Assembly (NCBI GenBank): GCA_001723645.1
Contig: MDLC01000011.1
Coordinates: 16,908 to 80,907, forward strand
DNA length: 64,000 nt
Reading direction: 5' to 3'
Source of the DNA: Candidatus Endobugula sertula
GTDB lineage: Bacteria > Pseudomonadota > Gammaproteobacteria > Pseudomonadales > Cellvibrionaceae
Below are positions 24,686 through 33,842 of this stretch, one piece after another; the stretch's first letter is position 1, and every line of letters starts with the position of its first letter. The translations under genes were made by a program, and so were the position numbers. The notes under the pieces are model-generated. The model searched no databases. It saw nothing but the letters and a program-made list of their open reading frames with translations, and was not told the origin of the DNA.

Positions 24686-25804
24686 ATGAAACTCAATACG
24701 ACTGAAGAACTGATTGATGATATTCGCCAGGGAAAAATGGTTGTCCTGATGGATGATGAACACAGGGAGAATGAAGGGGATCTGGTGATGGCTGCTGAGC
24801 AAGTACGCCCAGATGATATTAATTTTATGGCAACTCATGCTCGCGGTTTGGTTTGTCTAACATTAACTGAGCAACGTTGTCAGCTGCTCGATTTGCCTTT
24901 AATGGTGAGAGATAATAGAGAACGGCACTCAACTAATTTTACGGTCTCTATTGAAGCGGCTGACGGTGTAACGACCGGTATCTCTGCAGCAGATCGAGCA
25001 AAAACCATTCGTGCTGCGGTTGCCCGTGATGCAGATAGATACAGTATTGTTCAACCAGGTCATGTGTTTCCACTGATGGCCCAACCGGGAGGAGTTTTAA
25101 GTCGTGCCGGTCATACCGAAGCTGGGTGTGATCTTGCCCGTTTGTCTGGTTATGAACCTGCAGCAGCTATTGTTGAAATTATGAATGAAGATGGCACAAT
25201 GGCCCGTCACCCTGATCTGGAAATTTTTGCCAAAAAACATCACTTAAAAATTGGCACCATTGCCGATTTGATCCACTATCGCTCAGTGACCGAAAAAACA
25301 GTGGAATGTATTAACCACCGCGAAATAAATACACGTTTTGGTCGCTTTTCCCTGGCGACTTATCGTGATGTAGCTTGTGGTGATATTCATTTTGCCTTAA
25401 CTAAAGGTGAGGTGGTAACAGATGAACCCATCCTGGTCAGGGTACATTTATTAGATACGGCTCGGGATTTGCTTTCTATTGAAAAAGAAAGTGCCAATTT
25501 TAAATCCTGGACATTTCATGACGCAATGACCTATGTTGCCAAAGAAGGGAGGGGTATTGTTGTATTGATGTGTTATGGAGAAACCAGCAGCGATATTGAA
25601 CATCGAATTGAATCTATGGTAACCGGTTTGCACATACCAGTATCCCAGGATACAACCTATCGACAGGTGGGTACTGGTGCCCAGATCTTGCGTGATCTGG
25701 GCATTCACAAAATGCGCCTAATGTCTGCACCTTTGAGGTTTTCCGCTTTGTCAGGTTTTGACCTGGAAGTCGTCGAAGTGATTTCCAGTCCAAAAAAGGA
25801 ATAA
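24686..25804 (+). CDS. ribBA: DHBP synthase with degenerate GTP cyclohydrolase II domain
   Basis: The N-terminal half is 3,4-dihydroxy-2-butanone-4-phosphate synthase: MDDEHRENEGDLVMAAEQ, YSIVQPGHVFPL and RAGHTEAGCDLARLSG carry catalytic and metal residues. The C-terminal half has the RibA fold (FGRFSLATYRD, QDTTYRQVGTGAQILRDLGI) but lacks the zinc-binding Cys cluster (CxxxxxxxxxxCxC) expected of active GTP cyclohydrolase II. It is therefore probably a RibB with an inactive RibA-like tail (RibBX type), and a separate ribA should exist elsewhere. 372 residues. Confidence 0.92.
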   Translation: MKLNTTEELIDDIRQGKMVVLMDDEHRENEGDLVMAAEQVRPDDINFMATHARGLVCLTLTEQRCQLLDLPLMVRDNRERHSTNFTVSIEAADGVTTGISAADRAKTIRAAVARDADRYSIVQPGHVFPLMAQPGGVLSRAGHTEAGCDLARLSGYEPAAAIVEIMNEDGTMARHPDLEIFAKKHHLKIGTIADLIHYRSVTEKTVECINHREINTRFGRFSLATYRDVACGDIHFALTKGEVVTDEPILVRVHLLDTARDLLSIEKESANFKSWTFHDAMTYVAKEGRGIVVLMCYGETSSDIEHRIESMVTGLHIPVSQDTTYRQVGTGAQILRDLGIHKMRLMSAPLRFSALSGFDLEVVEVISSPKKE

Positions 25805-25884
25805 ACATACTTGACGTTGTTATTTATTCCTATTTACTGATGAATACCAACACACTTTAACAAGCAGAGAGAAAGGCAGAATAC

Positions 25885-26364
25885 ATGGCAGGTCTTTTAC
25901 CAAAACCGATTACAGAATTCCATAAAATTCCTGGGGCTCGTATCGCCATTATTGCTGCTATGTGGCATCCAGAATGTGTTGATGCAATGGTGAAAAGAAC
26001 GATGACAGAATTGCTGGCAACCGGTGTTGAAGCGGCTGATATTTCCACCCACTATTTACCAGGCTCGTTGGAGCTACCCTATGCTGCCCGATGCCTGTTT
26101 GAAAAAGATCCGTCATTGGATGCGGTGATCGCTTTTGGTGTTGTATTAAAAGGCGATACCACCCATGATGATCATGTGATGCAACATGTTGTTAATGGCT
26201 TTGGTCGTGTTAGTGATCGTTTTCATAAGCCCATTATCAATGAAGTCATAGGTGTGAATAGCCTTGAAGATGCACGTAAACGTTCTAATGACAGTATTGC
26301 CAATAAAGGTGTTGAGGCGGTATTTGCACTGACGGAATTATTGCACTGGAAAAGTACATTATGA
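25885..26364 (+). CDS. ribH: 6,7-dimethyl-8-ribityllumazine synthase
   Basis: Condenses the pyrimidine intermediate with DHBP phosphate. IPGARIAIIAAMWHPECVDAMV, YLPGSLELPYAARCL and AFGVVLKGDTTHDDHVMQHV (with the catalytic His region) are family motifs. 159 residues. It follows ribBA and precedes nusB by about 145 bp. Confidence 0.95.
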   Translation: MAGLLPKPITEFHKIPGARIAIIAAMWHPECVDAMVKRTMTELLATGVEAADISTHYLPGSLELPYAARCLFEKDPSLDAVIAFGVVLKGDTTHDDHVMQHVVNGFGRVSDRFHKPIINEVIGVNSLEDARKRSNDSIANKGVEAVFALTELLHWKSTL

Positions 26365-26508
26365 ATAAAGTGTAGCACGTCCAATACCAAGCGCTTTTCT
26401 GGTTTATCCCAAAAGCACCCTAGAACGCATATTGAACGTCTCACTAATCAATAAAGTAAAAAAATTAAGCTTTTCACCCATGAAAAGAATTGCAAGGTAT
26501 CAATCATC

Positions 26509-26958
26509 ATGACCACTGTTTCTCCTGCCACTCGCCGTAAAGCCCGCCACTTTGGGATGCAAGCACTTTATCAATGGCAGATGACCAACGCATCCTTAAA
26601 TACCATTGAAGCGGAGTTCCATACCGATAATGATATGACACATACGGATACGGCATATTTCCATGAACTGGTTCATGAGGTGCCTGCTCATGTGACTGAG
26701 TTAGATGAAGCTTATCAGCCATATTTAAACAATCGTCATCAGGATAAATTAGACCCTATTACTCAGGCCTTATTGAGACTGGCAACTTACGAAATGACTT
26801 ACCGTATTGATGTGCCTTATAAAGTGGTGATTAATGAAGCAGTTTCTCTGGCCAAAAAATTTGGGGCAACTGATAGTTATAAATTTATTAATGGTGTATT
26901 AGATAAGTTGGCAGCCAAATTGCGTACAATAGAAATCCAAGAAGCCAATAAACCATAA
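26509..26958 (+). CDS. nusB: Transcription antitermination factor NusB
   Basis: A 149-residue helical RNA-binding protein that with NusE/S10 acts in rRNA antitermination. The start TRRKARHFGMQALYQWQM, the DPITQALLRLATYEM segment and VVINEAVSLAKKFGATDSYKFINGVLD are diagnostic. It sits between ribH and thiL in the conserved order, with 4 bp to thiL. Confidence 0.96.
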   Translation: MTTVSPATRRKARHFGMQALYQWQMTNASLNTIEAEFHTDNDMTHTDTAYFHELVHEVPAHVTELDEAYQPYLNNRHQDKLDPITQALLRLATYEMTYRIDVPYKVVINEAVSLAKKFGATDSYKFINGVLDKLAAKLRTIEIQEANKP

Positions 26959-26962
26959 ACCC

Positions 26963-27949
26963 ATGCCTCTGAATGAATTTGACATCATCAACCAATATTT
27001 CAACCGAGCTATCGCACCAGAATCAGCAGTGATTAAAGGGATTGGTGATGACGGTGCTATAGTCTCGCCTACCGTAGGAAAGCAACTCGTGATGTCAGTA
27101 GATACAATGGTTGCTGGTTGCCACTTCCCTGAAAATACATCGCCTTTTAATATCGGCTCAAGGGCCCTATGTACCAGCTTAAGTGATTTGGCGGCAATGG
27201 GAGCGAAGCCGTTATGGTTCACGCTAGGGCTGACTTTACCTGAGTCATACAATGAGTGGCTAGAACAGTTCAGTGCAGGTCTGTTTTCTATTGCTGACCG
27301 TTATCACTGTGAATTGATTGGTGGGGATATAACCCGTGGTCCCTTAACCATTACCATTCAGGTACATGGCGAGGTTTTTCCTGATACGATACTAAGGCGT
27401 GATGGGGCGGTTGCAGGAGATCAGGTGTTTGTGACCGGGCCTTTGGGGGATGGGGCTGCTGCACTTGCAGCATTGCAAAACGAGATATCGATAAGTTTAG
27501 AAGATCACCACTACCTCTCTAAACGTTTTTATTCTCCTGAGCCACAAATTATAGCGGGACAAACCATTGCCGCTCTGGCTCACTCGGCGATTGACATTTC
27601 TGATGGCTTGCTAGCAGATGCCGCACATATTGCCAAAGCTAGTGGTGTTGCAATAGTTCTCCATATAGACCGGATACCCACTGCTAAAGCCTTGAAAAAT
27701 GTTGATCGGGAGCGTCGCTTACGCTGGTTGTTAACGGGGGGGGATGACTATCAACTGTTGTTTACAGTAGCGGCGAAACGAGTTGGTGAACTCGCTGACT
27801 TAATATCGCAAAAGCACATTCATGCGTATTGTATTGGAGAAGTTCGGGCCGATAATAGTGGACAATACCACGTTCGCTGTTTTGACCAAGGGCAACGATA
27901 TCATATAGGAAAATGCCATGAAAGTGGATACCAACACTTTACTACCTGA
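26963..27949 (+). CDS. thiL: Thiamine-monophosphate kinase
   Basis: Phosphorylates TMP to thiamine diphosphate. MPLNEFDIINQYF, GIGDDGAIV, LVMSVDTMVAGCHFP, LSDLAAMGAKPLW, LIGGDITRGPLTI and HSAIDISDGLLADAAHIAKAS are AIR-synthase-like ThiL motifs. 328 residues. The 3' end overlaps pgpA by 32 bp. Confidence 0.96.
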   Translation: MPLNEFDIINQYFNRAIAPESAVIKGIGDDGAIVSPTVGKQLVMSVDTMVAGCHFPENTSPFNIGSRALCTSLSDLAAMGAKPLWFTLGLTLPESYNEWLEQFSAGLFSIADRYHCELIGGDITRGPLTITIQVHGEVFPDTILRRDGAVAGDQVFVTGPLGDGAAALAALQNEISISLEDHHYLSKRFYSPEPQIIAGQTIAALAHSAIDISDGLLADAAHIAKASGVAIVLHIDRIPTAKALKNVDRERRLRWLLTGGDDYQLLFTVAAKRVGELADLISQKHIHAYCIGEVRADNSGQYHVRCFDQGQRYHIGKCHESGYQHFTT

Positions 27950-28427
27950 TTTTCAGACGTTGATAACAACCCCCGTCCAGCTACTCGCTCTGGGTTTTGG
28001 CAGTGGCCTAGTGCCTAAGGCCCCAGGTACTGTTGGCACTGTTGCCGCTATTCCCTTTTTTTTCTTATTGCTTCTTTTGCCGATATGGGCCTACGTTACT
28101 GTGTTGTTTATCACATTTGCCTTAGGTATTTATTTATGTCAAAGTACGGCTGATGATCTTGGTGTACACGATCACCCCGCCATTGTTTGGGATGAGTTTG
28201 TCGGTTTATGGGTCACACTACTACCTGTTATCTTCCTTGGTTTTACATGGTATTGGCTGGTATCAGGCTTTATTTTATTTCGTTTTTTTGACATCATAAA
28301 ACCTTGGCCGATTCGTTGGTTTGATCAACAGATCAGTGGTGGTCTTGGTATTATGCTGGATGATGTCGTGGCTGGAATAGTAGCTGCTTTGTGTTTATGG
28401 TTACTGATTATTTTTTCAGGGAGTTAG
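27918..28427 (+). CDS. pgpA: Phosphatidylglycerophosphatase A
   Basis: An inner-membrane phosphatase in phosphatidylglycerol synthesis. FGSGLVPKAPGTVGTVAAIP, VHDHPAIVWDEFVGLWVTL and FFDIIKPWPIRWFDQQ...LDDVVAG are PgpA motifs; about four hydrophobic segments. 169 residues. It starts within thiL and is followed after 2 bp by the retropepsin-like gene. Confidence 0.95.
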   Translation: MKVDTNTLLPDFQTLITTPVQLLALGFGSGLVPKAPGTVGTVAAIPFFFLLLLLPIWAYVTVLFITFALGIYLCQSTADDLGVHDHPAIVWDEFVGLWVTLLPVIFLGFTWYWLVSGFILFRFFDIIKPWPIRWFDQQISGGLGIMLDDVVAGIVAALCLWLLIIFSGS

Positions 28428-28429
28428 GT

Positions 28430-29071
28430 ATGAGTCGGATGCGTTTATATGTTCTCTTATTATCTATACTATCATTTCCCGCTGCGGCAGTAGATAGTGT
28501 TCAGATTAAAGGGTTGTTTAATAAAAGAGCGGCGGTGTTGGTAGTTGATGGTCAACAAACAGTAATAAAAGTTGGCAAAACAAAACTCGGAGTTACTTTA
28601 TTGGAAGCGACCTCTGAAGAAGCGGTGCTTTATTTTAATGGTAGCGAGCATAGGATTGGCTTATCAAAGCAAATCGGTGGTACTTACCAAAAACCGACTA
28701 AAAATAGTGTTAGGATTTCCAGTCGGAACGGTGGGCATTATTGGGTGCCAGGGAATGTGAATGGAGTGTCTATACGTTTTGTGGTGGATACAGGGGCTAC
28801 CAATATCTCTATAAGTGTATCAATGGCAAAACATTTAGGGCTGGACTATAAAAAGGGTGGGCTTGTTTCCGTTGTTACAGCGAATGGCACAACCCAAGCT
28901 CGTATAGTTACTCTCAAAAAAGTCAGCGTTGGTTCTATCACACAACATCAAGTGAGAGCAGCGGTCATGATCGATGATAGCTTGCCTGTTGCGCTGTTGG
29001 GAAATAGTTTTTTAAGAGGAGTCGATATGCGTACAGAAAACGGGGTGTTGGTTTTAACAGAACGGTTTTGA
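28430..29071 (+). CDS. Retropepsin-like aspartic protease (TIGR02281 type)
   Basis: A 213-residue exported protein: a signal peptide of about 20 residues ending FPAAAV, then a small N-terminal domain, and a C-terminal clan AA protease domain with RFVVDTGATNISIS (the DTGA catalytic motif) and ALLGNSFLRG (second flap/hydrophobic motif). Such proteins are bacterial single-domain retropepsin homologues acting in the envelope; the substrate is unknown. The ATG at 28430 with AGGGAGT upstream is preferred over the ORF start at 28391, which lies inside pgpA. Confidence 0.85.
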   Translation: MSRMRLYVLLLSILSFPAAAVDSVQIKGLFNKRAAVLVVDGQQTVIKVGKTKLGVTLLEATSEEAVLYFNGSEHRIGLSKQIGGTYQKPTKNSVRISSRNGGHYWVPGNVNGVSIRFVVDTGATNISISVSMAKHLGLDYKKGGLVSVVTANGTTQARIVTLKKVSVGSITQHQVRAAVMIDDSLPVALLGNSFLRGVDMRTENGVLVLTERF

Positions 29072-29086
29072 AGATCTATAGATCTT
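29071..29086. terminator. 16-bp palindrome between convergent genes
   Basis: AAGATCTATAGATCTT is a perfect palindrome covering both stop-codon regions of the convergent retropepsin-like and YtjB-like genes, followed by TTTT on the plus strand. It could act as a compact bidirectional terminator, though the hairpin would have almost no loop. Confidence 0.35.
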
Positions 29087-30221
29087 TTGGTTCAGTTCTT
29101 TTAGTATTATGCTTCAATAGTTTTAGTTGGTCCTCCAATAAGGTCGCATCACTTCCAGTAAAGCCTTTAATGAGCATAGCGCCCGATGTCTTTTGTATTT
29201 CTTCCAATTCAAGTTTTTCTTCTAGCTCGTAGCTTTTTATCAACGAGCTTTCAATAAAACATTGGTTTTTTTTACCCAAAAGGCTTTTCCTAACCGTGCT
29301 TATCATGGAAGAATGGGTAAGATTTTTCTGTGGTTGTTGGATAAAGCCATTGAGTGTAATAATAGACTCTTCGGTTTGTTGATTGAGTTTTAGAATTAAT
29401 TCTCCGCAGTAAAGGGCCTGTTGAATGCAACGGTCGGATTGATCAGTAAATAATAATAGAAAACTGTCTACAGCAGCTGCAATAATTTTACCATTGTACA
29501 ATGCGGCAACCTGCTGCAAGTGATCATCGAACTTGTCTAACTGCTGACTCCTCAATTCTCCGTTTAAGTATTGATAAAGAAAGTCAATGTTACTGATTTG
29601 CAATAATAAACTAATCTCTACAGCACCATCATTGACCTTTTCTTGAGTCATAGTTTCTACAACGCTAGGTGGCAACGGGTCTTCAGTATTATCTTTTGGC
29701 TTGGATATTGTGGTTCTATACTTTATATACGTAATCATCATAACCGCTAATAATAACAACGCTATAATAGCCAGTAGGATATTGCTCTGGGGATGAATGT
29801 TTTCTGAGGGAATAATGCCCAGAGTGATAGAACCAATACGGTTGCCACCACTATTAATGAGTGATTTATAACGTTGTTCCTGCCCTCTTTGAAGAGGTGT
29901 AGCGTCGCTAGCCTGAGCCATAATACTGTCACTGATATCATAAATAATAACAGACGTTATCATGTTTTGATCCGTAATATAGCGAGCAATCGCCTGTAAG
30001 CTAATGGAATCTTTATGAAATACGCTGGCTGAAACTTGTTCAGCAGCCAGTTTTACCAGTGTCTCCCCGTATAAGCGGGCCATGTACTGCGTGTTTTCTT
30101 GTGAGTCTTTGTGAGTCAGATAGGCCACCACGCATAGCAGTGATAATGCAAAAATGATGCATAGAATAAAACAGCGATATCGTGGATGGGTGGGTAAATA
30201 GAGCGTAAAAAAAGTTAACAT
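29076..30221 (-). CDS. AhpA/YtjB family membrane protein
   Basis: A 381-residue membrane protein: TM helix near residues 17-37, a periplasmic segment (about 40-145, ARLYGETLVKLAAEQVSA), a second TM (about 146-165) and a cytoplasmic domain of about 200 residues. The layout and its position divergent from serB match YtjB (SmpA) of E. coli and AhpA of pseudomonads, a family of uncertain function. The cytosolic part resembles a degenerate nucleotide-cyclase-type fold in relatives, but no catalytic motif is evident here. Confidence 0.75.
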   Translation of the reverse strand: MLTFFTLYLPTHPRYRCFILCIIFALSLLCVVAYLTHKDSQENTQYMARLYGETLVKLAAEQVSASVFHKDSISLQAIARYITDQNMITSVIIYDISDSIMAQASDATPLQRGQEQRYKSLINSGGNRIGSITLGIIPSENIHPQSNILLAIIALLLLAVMMITYIKYRTTISKPKDNTEDPLPPSVVETMTQEKVNDGAVEISLLLQISNIDFLYQYLNGELRSQQLDKFDDHLQQVAALYNGKIIAAAVDSFLLLFTDQSDRCIQQALYCGELILKLNQQTEESIITLNGFIQQPQKNLTHSSMISTVRKSLLGKKNQCFIESSLIKSYELEEKLELEEIQKTSGAMLIKGFTGSDATLLEDQLKLLKHNTKRTEPKDL

Positions 30222-30363
30222 CTTGCCTGAACGTAACTGCTTATCATCATTAAACGTACTTTACTATGAGTTATTATTCTTTAAGACAGTATTTTAGCGC
30301 AATAATAATCGCTATAATAGGTATTCATTCGGTTATTGCTGCATTTAGAGAGATATACAATTT

Positions 30364-31584
30364 GTGAAATATATTATTTTGGTGAGTCTTTCTGGCATTG
30401 ATAAGCCAGGTATTACGTCAGTAATCAGTCATATTATGGCTGATTACTGTGTGAATGTACTGGATATTGGCCAGTCAGTCATTCATGATCACCTTAATCT
30501 CGGCTTGTTGCTAGAACTAGATTGTGAAAATACGAAAGCGGCCTTCCTAAACGATGTAGAGCAGTGTGCTCAATCGATGGAAATTGCTGCTATCTTTGAA
30601 GATATTTCTTGGGAGAGCTATGAACATTGGGTCGCACAACAAGGTAAACCGCGGCATATTGTCACTTTGTTGGCAAGAAAAATTACCGCAGAGCATATTG
30701 CTGCAGTGAGTGATGTCGGTGTGGCATTTGGTTTGAATTTTGACAATATTACACGTTTATCGGGACGTATCCCTTTAGACGGAATACATGAGCAAACCAA
30801 AGCCTCTGTTGAGTTTTCTGCTCGTGGAGAAGTGGCTGATTTGAGCGAGTTGCGACAAGCTTTTATGGAGCTGTCATTATCCTTGAATGTTGATATCGCT
30901 TTCCAAGAAGATAATCTTTATCGTCGTAATCGACGCTTGGTCTGTTTTGATATGGATTCGACACTGATTGATGCGGAGGTTATTGATGAACTTGCTAAAG
31001 AGGCTCATGTTGAAAAAAGGGTTTCTGAAATTACTGATATGGCTATGCGTGGTGAGATTGATTTTAATGAGAGTTTTAAACAACGTATGGCTTTGCTAAA
31101 AGGCTTAGATGAGTCTGTTTTAGCGAAGGTTGCTGCTCGGTTAAAATTAACAGAAGGTGCGGAAAAACTGGTTTATTATTTGAATAAGCTGGGTTACAAA
31201 ACAGCAATTCTTTCAGGCGGTTTTGATTATTTTGGTCGATATCTGCAGAAAAAGCTGAATATTGATTACGTCTATGCCAATCAACTGGAGATTGTTGATG
31301 GCAAGGTCACCGGAAAAGTGACAGGTACGATAGTGAATGGTGAGCGTAAAGCTGAATTGTTACGTGAATTGGCTGCCAAGGAAAATATTAGCCTTGAACA
31401 AGTGATTGCTGTCGGTGATGGTGCTAATGATTTGCCAATGCTGAAAATCGCAGGTTTAGGTATTGCTTTTCAAGCAAAACCTGTCGTAAAGCAATCTGCT
31501 AAACAGTCTATTAGTCAGTTAGGTCTTGATGGGATTTTATATTTAATTGGCTATCGTGATAGGGATGCGTTAAACGAGATATAG
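30364..31584 (+). CDS. serB: Phosphoserine phosphatase
   Basis: The last step of serine synthesis. N-terminal ACT-like tandem domains (ILVSLSGIDKPGITSVISHI) lead to the HAD phosphatase domain: RLVCFDMDSTLIDAEVIDELA (nucleophile Asp), ILSGGFDYF (motif II Ser) and VIAVGDGANDLPML (motif IV). 406 residues, matching the pseudomonad long form. The start is a GTG at 30364. Divergent from the YtjB-like gene, the usual pairing. Confidence 0.94.
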   Translation: MKYIILVSLSGIDKPGITSVISHIMADYCVNVLDIGQSVIHDHLNLGLLLELDCENTKAAFLNDVEQCAQSMEIAAIFEDISWESYEHWVAQQGKPRHIVTLLARKITAEHIAAVSDVGVAFGLNFDNITRLSGRIPLDGIHEQTKASVEFSARGEVADLSELRQAFMELSLSLNVDIAFQEDNLYRRNRRLVCFDMDSTLIDAEVIDELAKEAHVEKRVSEITDMAMRGEIDFNESFKQRMALLKGLDESVLAKVAARLKLTEGAEKLVYYLNKLGYKTAILSGGFDYFGRYLQKKLNIDYVYANQLEIVDGKVTGKVTGTIVNGERKAELLRELAAKENISLEQVIAVGDGANDLPMLKIAGLGIAFQAKPVVKQSAKQSISQLGLDGILYLIGYRDRDALNEI

Positions 31585-31657
31585 TTGTTTACTATCAAAA
31601 ACCATCTTTGTAATTAAAGCTGTCCACTCAGTGATTGATAACAGATGTTAACAAAGG

Positions 31658-33742
31658 TTAGTTTTCAGTGATAAATTCGTAATCCATTGCGATATTAGGC
31701 GGTTGTAGATAATTGCCTTGTATACAATGTACACCCAATTGCCAAAGTTTTGATAACACACTGGCTTTTTCAATCAATGGGATAGTGGTAATTTTATCTC
31801 TCTCATGCAATTCAGAAACCAACCTTTCTAAGGTTTCACTATCTTCGGGGTTTGTTTGTAACTCTTGGGAAAGTGCACCATCAATTTTGACATATCCAAC
31901 ATCAATGTGGTCCAGGATGTCAATCTGGTCTTCCATATGCAAGGACCCATAGTTGGTAATGCAGAAGTCAATTCCTATTGCTTTCGCTTGACCTACAAAT
32001 TTTTTAACGGTTGTTAAGTGTTGAATAATATCCACTTCTTTAGCTTGAAAAATAATACACGAGGGATCAATTTTTGCCGTGTTGATAGCCACTTCTAGCC
32101 AAGGCAATAACGACTCATCACAAAGGCTTGCATTGGTAATATTAATGAATTGTTGTATTTTCGTTTTTTGTTTCTGGCTGGCTTTTAGATGTCGTATGGA
32201 CTCAACAATAACCCATCGATCCACTTTCTTACTGAGTTTTAAGCTCTCAGCAATAATAAAGAACTGTGTTGGGGAGATACTCTGATCATCAACAATCATT
32301 CTGAGTAATACTTCATAACGCTCCGTATCTTCTCCACGGAGACTAAGAATAGGTTGAAATAATAGGCGAAAATCATCATTTTCCAATGCCGTTTTTAGGC
32401 TACTGGCCAAAATTTTACTTTCTTGGGCATCTCTCTGATAAATATTTGAGCCATTTCCATCTTGGCTTTTTCTCAATGCGTCTGCTGCTTGTATCGCATG
32501 ATTAATGACAGAATGGTAATCAATAGTATTTTCGTTAATCAGGCAGATACCAATACTTAGTGTAACCTGCAATGTCTTTTTATCTATTTCAAAAAGATGG
32601 TCCGACACTTTTTTGCAAAGTTGATTACCTTGATCAAGTAGTGCTCCCGGATCATTAGAATGAGAGATGATACCAAAGGCATGGTCAGAAATTCTCGCCA
32701 CAATATCATTTTCTGTATAGTGTTCTTTGATAAAGTTGGCGACTCTTTTTAACAGTTGATCGCTTTCTGTGATACCAATGACTGATTTTACCTTTTTGGA
32801 AAATCGGTCGATATCAATATAAATAAAAGATTTAGGTTGTTTATTCTTTTCTACACTAAGAACAGATTGCTCAATTTCTTCGATCAGAAATGCTCGGTTA
32901 TATAAGCCCGTAGTCGCATCATTAAATTTAATATTCTGTAACTCAGCTTCAATGATTTCTTGAGTCTCTAATTTGGCATAACAAATGAGTTGAATACACT
33001 GTTCACCTTCGTGTTCACCGATAAAGAGTTCAGTAGCCATTTTTTTCTTACTACCATCAGATAAAACAGCTGTAAACTTCAGTTCATTGTGTTCTGAAAC
33101 ATCTTTTTGTAAGCTGAAATCTTTTAGCACCTTCTTAACGTGCTGATGGTTGCTTTCATCAATCGTGTCCATAATCGGGGTGAGTTCAACTTCACCTCTA
33201 CTTTCATAGCCCAGCATCTCGGCAAAGGAGTCATTAGCATAGAGATACATACCATCCTGCACAAAAGCAATGCCATCCCGAGAGCTATCCAATAATTTCT
33301 GGTTGCGGCGTTCGACTTCTTTCAAACGGTTTTGGATAACGTTTGTCAATTTACGTTGACGATGATTTTCCAATTCACGGTTAACAATAAGCAGCAGATG
33401 CTGATCATCATCCAACTGAGCCACATCACAGGCACCCAGTTTCATTCCATCAATAATAGACTGGCTGCTGATGTCATCCGTTAATAAAATGGTGGCTGTA
33501 TTTTTTTCCAGTTTACGCATATTGCGTATTACTGTTGCAGGTGATAATGACTTGCAATTATCATAAGCAATGACTAGATCCCAGTCCTGCTCTTCGACAA
33601 TCTTATTCAAACTGTCTTCTGAAGTAATATGCTGTGCACGGCAAGGTTTCCCCGCGTTTTGGAACATACTACTCAGCCTTTTGGCTTCTTGGGGGGAGTT
33701 ATTGACAATAATCAATCGAAAAGTTGTCATCGCTGTATTCAT
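31658..33742 (-). CDS. FimX-like REC-PAS-GGDEF-EAL protein, c-di-GMP receptor candidate
   Basis: A 694-residue multidomain protein: a degenerate receiver (about 8-120), a PAS domain (about 150-260, DGIAFVQDGMYLYANDSFAEMLGY), a GGDEF-like domain (about 275-430) in which GGDEF is replaced by SDHAF, and an EAL-like domain (about 440-690) with EVLLRM instead of EALxR and FCITNYGSL instead of DDFGTGYSS. Loss of both catalytic motifs and the length match FimX of Pseudomonas, a c-di-GMP receptor controlling type IV pilus assembly. The pilMNOPQ operon in this window supports that link; function is inferred. Confidence 0.82.
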   Translation of the reverse strand: MNTAMTTFRLIIVNNSPQEAKRLSSMFQNAGKPCRAQHITSEDSLNKIVEEQDWDLVIAYDNCKSLSPATVIRNMRKLEKNTATILLTDDISSQSIIDGMKLGACDVAQLDDDQHLLLIVNRELENHRQRKLTNVIQNRLKEVERRNQKLLDSSRDGIAFVQDGMYLYANDSFAEMLGYESRGEVELTPIMDTIDESNHQHVKKVLKDFSLQKDVSEHNELKFTAVLSDGSKKKMATELFIGEHEGEQCIQLICYAKLETQEIIEAELQNIKFNDATTGLYNRAFLIEEIEQSVLSVEKNKQPKSFIYIDIDRFSKKVKSVIGITESDQLLKRVANFIKEHYTENDIVARISDHAFGIISHSNDPGALLDQGNQLCKKVSDHLFEIDKKTLQVTLSIGICLINENTIDYHSVINHAIQAADALRKSQDGNGSNIYQRDAQESKILASSLKTALENDDFRLLFQPILSLRGEDTERYEVLLRMIVDDQSISPTQFFIIAESLKLSKKVDRWVIVESIRHLKASQKQKTKIQQFINITNASLCDESLLPWLEVAINTAKIDPSCIIFQAKEVDIIQHLTTVKKFVGQAKAIGIDFCITNYGSLHMEDQIDILDHIDVGYVKIDGALSQELQTNPEDSETLERLVSELHERDKITTIPLIEKASVLSKLWQLGVHCIQGNYLQPPNIAMDYEFITEN

Positions 33743-33842
33743 TGGAAATCGATCATCGTTTACTACTAAGGGTTATTGTTAACATGGACCTCTATCATAC
33801 TCGTCTCAGATCATTTTTGTCATAGTATATGTTGAATAAATA

